Source: Lientehia hominis (GTDB lineage Bacteria; Bacillota; Clostridia; Lachnospirales; Lachnospiraceae). From it: 64,000 nt of DNA. Under the pieces are notes generated by a model. The model did no database searches. It had not been told where the DNA came from and was given only the letters and a program-made list of their open reading frames with translations. Position 1 is the first letter of the stretch. The number at the start of each line of letters is the position of its first letter. The translations under genes were made by a program, and so were the position numbers. The stretch lies in contig NZ_JAJNOR010000004.1 in NCBI RefSeq assembly GCF_021044755.1, positions 358,941 to 422,940 of the forward strand. The letters are read 5' to 3'. This document shows positions 60,241 to 64,000 of this stretch, in pieces.

Positions 60241-61029
60241 ATGGCAAAATTCATTACCATTGGTGAGAGACTTTCCACTACGGCCCCTGCAGTAAATAAG
60301 GCATTTCTTGCAAGAGACCCTGAACCCATTCTGGCAAGGGCAAAACAGCAGCTGGAGGCCGGCGCTACATACCTTGATGTAAATATCGGGCCTGCAGAAG
60401 GCTACGGCGAAGATTTGATGAAGTGGGCAGTACAGCTTCTTCAGAGCAATTTTGACAACGTTCCGCTTGCACTGGATACTTCCAATAAGGCGGCTATCGA
60501 GGCAGGTATCTCTGTATATAACCGCGCAAAGGGCAAGCCCATCGTAAACTCTGCCGATGCTGCCGGAAGAATCGAGAACATTGACCTTGCCGCGGCAAAC
60601 GACGCCATCGTGATTGCTCTGTGCAATGGGGAAGGTATCGCAGCGGACAATGATGAACGTATGGGATACTGCCAGATGCTTCTGGAAAGAGGTATGGAAC
60701 ATGGCATGGATGTCAATGAAGATATGTGGTTTGATCCGCTGTTCCTGGTTATCAAGGGCATGCAGGACAAGCAGATGGATGTATTGAATTTCATCGGCGA
60801 TCTGACCGATATGGGTCTTAAGACCACAGGCGGTCTGTCCAACAATTCCAACGGTATGCCTAAGCACATCCGTCCGATTATGGATTCCGCTATGGTAGCC
60901 ATGGCTATGATGAAGGGTATGACTTCTGCGATCGTAAATCCCAATGATTTAAGGCTCATGGAAACGATCAAGTCCTGTGATATCATCAGAAATGAAACTC
61001 TGTATGCAGATTCCTACCTTGAGATTTAA
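60241..61029 (+). CDS. acsE: Methyltetrahydrofolate:corrinoid iron-sulfur protein methyltransferase
   Basis: A 262-residue pterin-binding methyltransferase that moves the methyl group from methyl-THF, made by MetF, to the cobalt of AcsC/AcsD. The pterin-site motifs are LDVNIGPAEGYGED, PLALDTSNKAAIEAG, VNSADAAG and GGLSNNSNGMPKH. ATG 60241 gives the usual AKFITIGERLS start; an in-frame ATG 30 bases upstream lacks support. It follows acsC after 34 bases. Confidence 0.96.
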   Translation: MAKFITIGERLSTTAPAVNKAFLARDPEPILARAKQQLEAGATYLDVNIGPAEGYGEDLMKWAVQLLQSNFDNVPLALDTSNKAAIEAGISVYNRAKGKPIVNSADAAGRIENIDLAAANDAIVIALCNGEGIAADNDERMGYCQMLLERGMEHGMDVNEDMWFDPLFLVIKGMQDKQMDVLNFIGDLTDMGLKTTGGLSNNSNGMPKHIRPIMDSAMVAMAMMKGMTSAIVNPNDLRLMETIKSCDIIRNETLYADSYLEI

Positions 61030-61052
61030 TTTAAAGCTTTGGGTGGAATGTG

Positions 61053-62987
61053 ATGCATAAGGTAATATTTAAGTTTGAGAGCGGCGAAGATATTATTGTC
61101 TTCGCTGCTTCCGGTGAAAACCTTCTTGAGGTAGCGAGAAAAACAAATGTAGCTATCGATGCGCCCTGCTCCGGCAATGCCGCATGCGGAAAATGCCGGG
61201 TGAAGCTGGTGGGCGGTCAGCTGGATTCTCCCAAGACGCGCCATATTTCCGACGAAGAGTATGCGGATGGATGGAGACTGGCCTGTGTCAGCAAATTAAT
61301 TGCTGATGTGGAGATTCTGGTTCCGGATATTGCATCGGCATATAAAAGCCGGATGAAGGCGGCAGATTTAAGCTCCGATAAAGAACTGAAAATCTTTGCT
61401 GAGGTCAAAAGCCGCGTGGAAAGGTCTGGAATCACTCTGAAAAACAGCCTGGAGATCATTTCTGTGGATATGGATGTCCCCAGCCTGGATGACACTATGC
61501 CCGACGTGGAACGTCTGGAGCGCGCAGTTGCAGCGGCCACGGGCATATCAAAGGTCAGGGTTCCGTATTCCGTACTGAAAACATTGCCGGATAAACTCAG
61601 AGACGCCGGTTTCCATGTACAGTGTGTCATCAGAAGGACAGCAAAGGACGTGTTTGTCTATGACATCTATGACATAGGCGAAACGGTCCGCGCAGGAGGC
61701 CTGGTAGTGGATATCGGCACAACTACGGTATCTGCACTGATCATCGACATGCTGAACGGTGAAATACTGGCAAAGGCAACGGCCGGAAATGGTCAGATTC
61801 GTTTTGGCGCTGACGTCATCAACCGCATCATTGAATCAAGAAAAAAAGGCGGTCAGAAAAAGCTTCAGGATGCCGTCATTCAGGAAACCATAAATCCCCT
61901 GATTCATACCATGTGTGAATTCTGTGGACTGAAATCCAACCAGATATACCGAATGTGTGTGGCGGCGAATACGACGATGAATCATCTGTTTGCCGGTATT
62001 AATGCAGACCCTCTCCGGATGGAACCCTATATCCCTGCTTTTTTTAAGACGAATGCCTTATTTGCAAATGATTTGGATATTGATATCAATCCGGATGCCC
62101 ATATTATCATAGCGCCGAATGCAGGAAGCTATGTGGGCGGAGATATTACGGCAGGTACACTGGTCAGCCAGATTTGGAACAGGCCGGAGTTTTCCCTGTT
62201 TATCGACCTGGGAACAAATGGAGAGATTGTATTTGGCAATTCGGATTTTCTTATGAGCTGCGCCTGTTCTGCGGGACCAGCTTTTGAGGGGGGAGACATC
62301 AGCTGCGGGATGCGCGCCACTGACGGGGCGATTGAATCCTGTACCATTGACCCGGCAAGCATGGAACCCAGCTTTTCTATAATCGGAGACAGCGGCCAGA
62401 AGGCAGTGGGAATCTGCGGTTCTGGAATCATTGATATTATCAGTGAGCTTTTCCGCTGCAACATGATAAGTCCCAAGGGGAAATTTATCCGTGAAGGCGT
62501 CCGTATCCGCCATGATAAATATGGAATGGGCAGTTATGTTCTGGCTTTCAAGGAAGATGCGGATTCGATTAAGGATGTGGAGATCACGGAAGTGGATATT
62601 GATAATTTTATCCGGGCGAAAGGTGCTATTTTTTCTGCCATCCTGACGATGCTGTCTTCTCTGGATTTTGATATTTCCATGGTGGATGACGTATATGTGG
62701 CCGGCGGCATCGGAAGTGGGATCAATATGAAAAATGCGGTGGGAATCGGTATGTTTCCGGATATCCCGCTGGATAAGTTTCATTACATTGGAAATTCATC
62801 CCTTTCGGGGGCGTACGCAATGCTTTTGTCCGGCGAAGCGGAACGGAAGGTTTATGAACTGGCTCAGAATATGACTTACATGGAATTATCCACGACTCCC
62901 GGATACATGGATGAATTTGTGGCGGCGTGCTTTATCCCGCATACGGATACTTCTCTGTTCCCGTCTGTGACACAGGTGGTTGTATGA
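61053..62987 (+). CDS. RACo-type reductive activator of corrinoid protein
   Basis: A 644-residue two-part protein. Residues 1-95 form a [2Fe-2S] ferredoxin domain (APCSGNAACGKCRVKL, then RLACVSK). The remainder is an ASKHA ATPase-like domain with a linker (VVDIGTTTVSALIID, FIDLGTNGEIVFGN, GICGSGIIDIISEL, VYVAGGIGSGINM). Such proteins return inactive Co(II) corrinoid to Co(I) at the expense of ATP. ATG 61053 is six bases after GGTGG; GTG 61050 is the alternative. The gene is coupled to the next by an ATGA overlap. Confidence 0.93.
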   Translation: MHKVIFKFESGEDIIVFAASGENLLEVARKTNVAIDAPCSGNAACGKCRVKLVGGQLDSPKTRHISDEEYADGWRLACVSKLIADVEILVPDIASAYKSRMKAADLSSDKELKIFAEVKSRVERSGITLKNSLEIISVDMDVPSLDDTMPDVERLERAVAAATGISKVRVPYSVLKTLPDKLRDAGFHVQCVIRRTAKDVFVYDIYDIGETVRAGGLVVDIGTTTVSALIIDMLNGEILAKATAGNGQIRFGADVINRIIESRKKGGQKKLQDAVIQETINPLIHTMCEFCGLKSNQIYRMCVAANTTMNHLFAGINADPLRMEPYIPAFFKTNALFANDLDIDINPDAHIIIAPNAGSYVGGDITAGTLVSQIWNRPEFSLFIDLGTNGEIVFGNSDFLMSCACSAGPAFEGGDISCGMRATDGAIESCTIDPASMEPSFSIIGDSGQKAVGICGSGIIDIISELFRCNMISPKGKFIREGVRIRHDKYGMGSYVLAFKEDADSIKDVEITEVDIDNFIRAKGAIFSAILTMLSSLDFDISMVDDVYVAGGIGSGINMKNAVGIGMFPDIPLDKFHYIGNSSLSGAYAMLLSGEAERKVYELAQNMTYMELSTTPGYMDEFVAACFIPHTDTSLFPSVTQVVV

Positions 62988-63631
62988 ATATCCCTTATGA
63001 AAAAAATCAAAAAGACAGGGTTCCTTTTGAACAATATAAGAAGAAGTTTGCCGGGGCGGATGCGTCTGTTTTGTCTTCTGTGAGCGGCGTTCCCTATGAA
63101 GAGGAGACGGGGCTGTTTACGTTGACTTTGATGAATAAAATGTACACAGTCCATCATCCGGATTTTGAAGTGGCCTGTCTCGATAATGAAGCAGATTGTG
63201 CGCCGCTTCTGACGGACATTGAAACGAAGATTTTGATTATCCGGTATCTCCTGGAGAGCCGGAAAGCAGCTTTTAAGGGAACGTTTTATGCCTATGCGGA
63301 TATGCCCTGGGGAAATCATTATAATCAGGTCTTTCAGGGAAGATGTGTGAAGCGTCTGGCGTTTACTTTCGGATTTCAGATGGACAAATTCTGCAGGGTC
63401 ATGGAGTCTGTGGGAGGAAAGAAGATTCCGGCAGGAGACGCAGGCTATGAGTTTGCATTCCTGGATGATTTAAGATTACAGTTTGTTTTGTGGGAGGGTG
63501 ACGAGGAATTCCCCCCGTCTGCTCAGATTTTATTCTCCGATAATTTTTCTTTCGCTTTTCAAGCGGAAGATATGGCGGCTGTTGGGGATATCTCCATTGG
63601 CACGCTGAAAACTTTAGCCAAAAGCATATAA
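62984..63631 (+). CDS. DUF3786 protein linked to the corrinoid activator
   Basis: A 215-residue protein with the DUF3786 layout: a conserved FEQYKKKFAGADA start, TDIETKILIIRYLLESRKA in the middle, and WEGDEEFPPSAQILFSDNFSFAF near the end. No cysteine cluster or membrane segment, and no known reaction. Its ATG overlaps the stop of the RACo gene (ATGA), so translation is coupled. DUF3786 proteins occur near corrinoid and Fe-S genes in anaerobes, which suggests a helper role in corrinoid-protein activation or assembly; unproven. Confidence 0.85.
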   Translation: MNIPYEKNQKDRVPFEQYKKKFAGADASVLSSVSGVPYEEETGLFTLTLMNKMYTVHHPDFEVACLDNEADCAPLLTDIETKILIIRYLLESRKAAFKGTFYAYADMPWGNHYNQVFQGRCVKRLAFTFGFQMDKFCRVMESVGGKKIPAGDAGYEFAFLDDLRLQFVLWEGDEEFPPSAQILFSDNFSFAFQAEDMAAVGDISIGTLKTLAKSI

Positions 63632-63659
63632 AGCCGGGAACGTGTCCGGCAGCAATGGT

Positions 63660-63790
63660 TATAGGGTAGAGTAGGTATTGTGCGTTAAGTGTCACTGGAT
63701 GGAATGTTGAAAGTGAACGAAGGGTGCCGGGTCACGGTTTTGTTTGGTGAAAAGTCACCTGCGTTACAATACCGCGTTCGCTACTGTATA
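63660..63790 (+). ncRNA. Tetrahydrofolate (THF) riboswitch
   Basis: The segment matches the THF class: GAGTAGG, GCGTTAAGTGTC, GGATGGAATGTTG, GAACGAAGGGTGCCGGG and the closing CCGCGTTCGCTAC. P1 GTAG (63666-63669) pairs with CTAC (63781-63784) and P2 GGTATTG (63674-63680) with CAATACC (63767-63773). It lies about 95 bases before fhs, whose product uses THF. The sequence between carries a small GGACC/GGTCC hairpin close to the ribosome-binding site, so control of translation is more likely than termination. Confidence 0.87.
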
Positions 63791-63884
63791 TATAACAGAT
63801 CCGGTTTTTGGAGAATGAACGGATACTTAAAACGTATGTACAGGCGGACCGTGAAGGTCCGTGCGAGAAAGGAGAGTTTTTATT

Positions 63885-64000
63885 ATGGGATTCAAAAGTG
63901 ACATCGAGATCGCACAGGAGTGCACAATGGCTCCGGTAACGGAGATCGCGGCAAAGGCTGGGATCGATGAGAAGTACCTGGAGCAGTACGGAAAGTACAA
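63885..64000 (+). CDS. fhs: Formate-tetrahydrofolate ligase, N-terminal part (runs off window)
   Basis: The first 38 residues (MGFKSDIEIAQECTMAPVTEIA, then AGIDEKYLEQYGKY) are those of formyl-THF synthetase, the ATP-dependent entry of formate into the methyl branch. AAAGGAG precedes the ATG. It is behind a THF riboswitch and follows the acs genes, giving a combined carbonyl/methyl-branch locus. Confidence 0.93.
   Translation, partial: MGFKSDIEIAQECTMAPVTEIAAKAGIDEKYLEQYGKY

Noticed and set aside
63689..63901. 70-codon plus-strand frame before fhs
   Set aside because: It overlaps the THF riboswitch core and the fhs start; the RNA explains the sequence better.
1..64000. CRISPR arrays, tRNA or rRNA genes
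   Set aside because: No regularly spaced repeats of CRISPR type, cloverleaf sequences or rRNA segments were seen on reading.

Overview
The window comes from a low-to-moderate G+C Gram-positive anaerobe of the Clostridia. The gene orders plsX-acpP-rnc-smc-ftsY, rqcH/yicC-remA-gmk-rpoZ, rimO-pgsA-cinA and rpmB-yloU-yloV-recG are standard for Firmicutes. A GerW/YtfJ spore protein and a Spo0A-type DNA-binding domain point to a spore-forming lineage. The right-hand 14 kb is a Wood-Ljungdahl (acetyl-CoA) cluster, so the organism is an acetogen; a Lachnospiraceae acetogen of the Blautia/Marvinbryantia type is my best inference, not something the sequence proves.

Layout. 1-38,370: housekeeping core. 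It holds tRNA modification (trmO, tmcAL), regulators, polA-coaE, phosphotransacetylase, ribosomal proteins L32 and L28, phospholipid synthesis (plsX, acpP, pgsA), chromosome and protein-targeting factors (smc, ftsY), threonine deaminase, hflKC behind a yybP-ykoY (Mn2+) riboswitch, ribosome quality control (rqcH), RNA decay (yicC, rnc), recG, and an ABC exporter. 38,370-48,040: a visibly G+C-richer accessory island. It carries a deleted Tn4451-type serine recombinase, RepA-N and cysteine-rich VLP proteins, a broken sortase, a 1,326-residue LRR surface protein with an IPQTGD anchor, and a divergent LytTR/AgrC-like two-component system. Its edges carry an 18-base inverted repeat (17/18 matches). 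48,061-50,081: a PHP phosphoesterase, a structured gene-free stretch, and a SEC-C protein. 50,167-64,000: the acetogenesis locus.

How the acetogenesis genes work together. A His-rich protein and CooT (nickel handling) precede metF (methylene-THF reductase, no metV). These are followed by a CooC ATPase, acsA (CO dehydrogenase), a second CooC, acsB (acetyl-CoA synthase), acsD/acsC (corrinoid Fe-S protein), acsE (methyltransferase), a RACo-type corrinoid reactivator and a DUF3786 protein. fhs (formate-THF ligase) then starts behind a THF riboswitch and runs off the window. Pta at 10.4 kb provides the acetyl-CoA to acetyl-phosphate step. No tRNA, rRNA or CRISPR array was seen.
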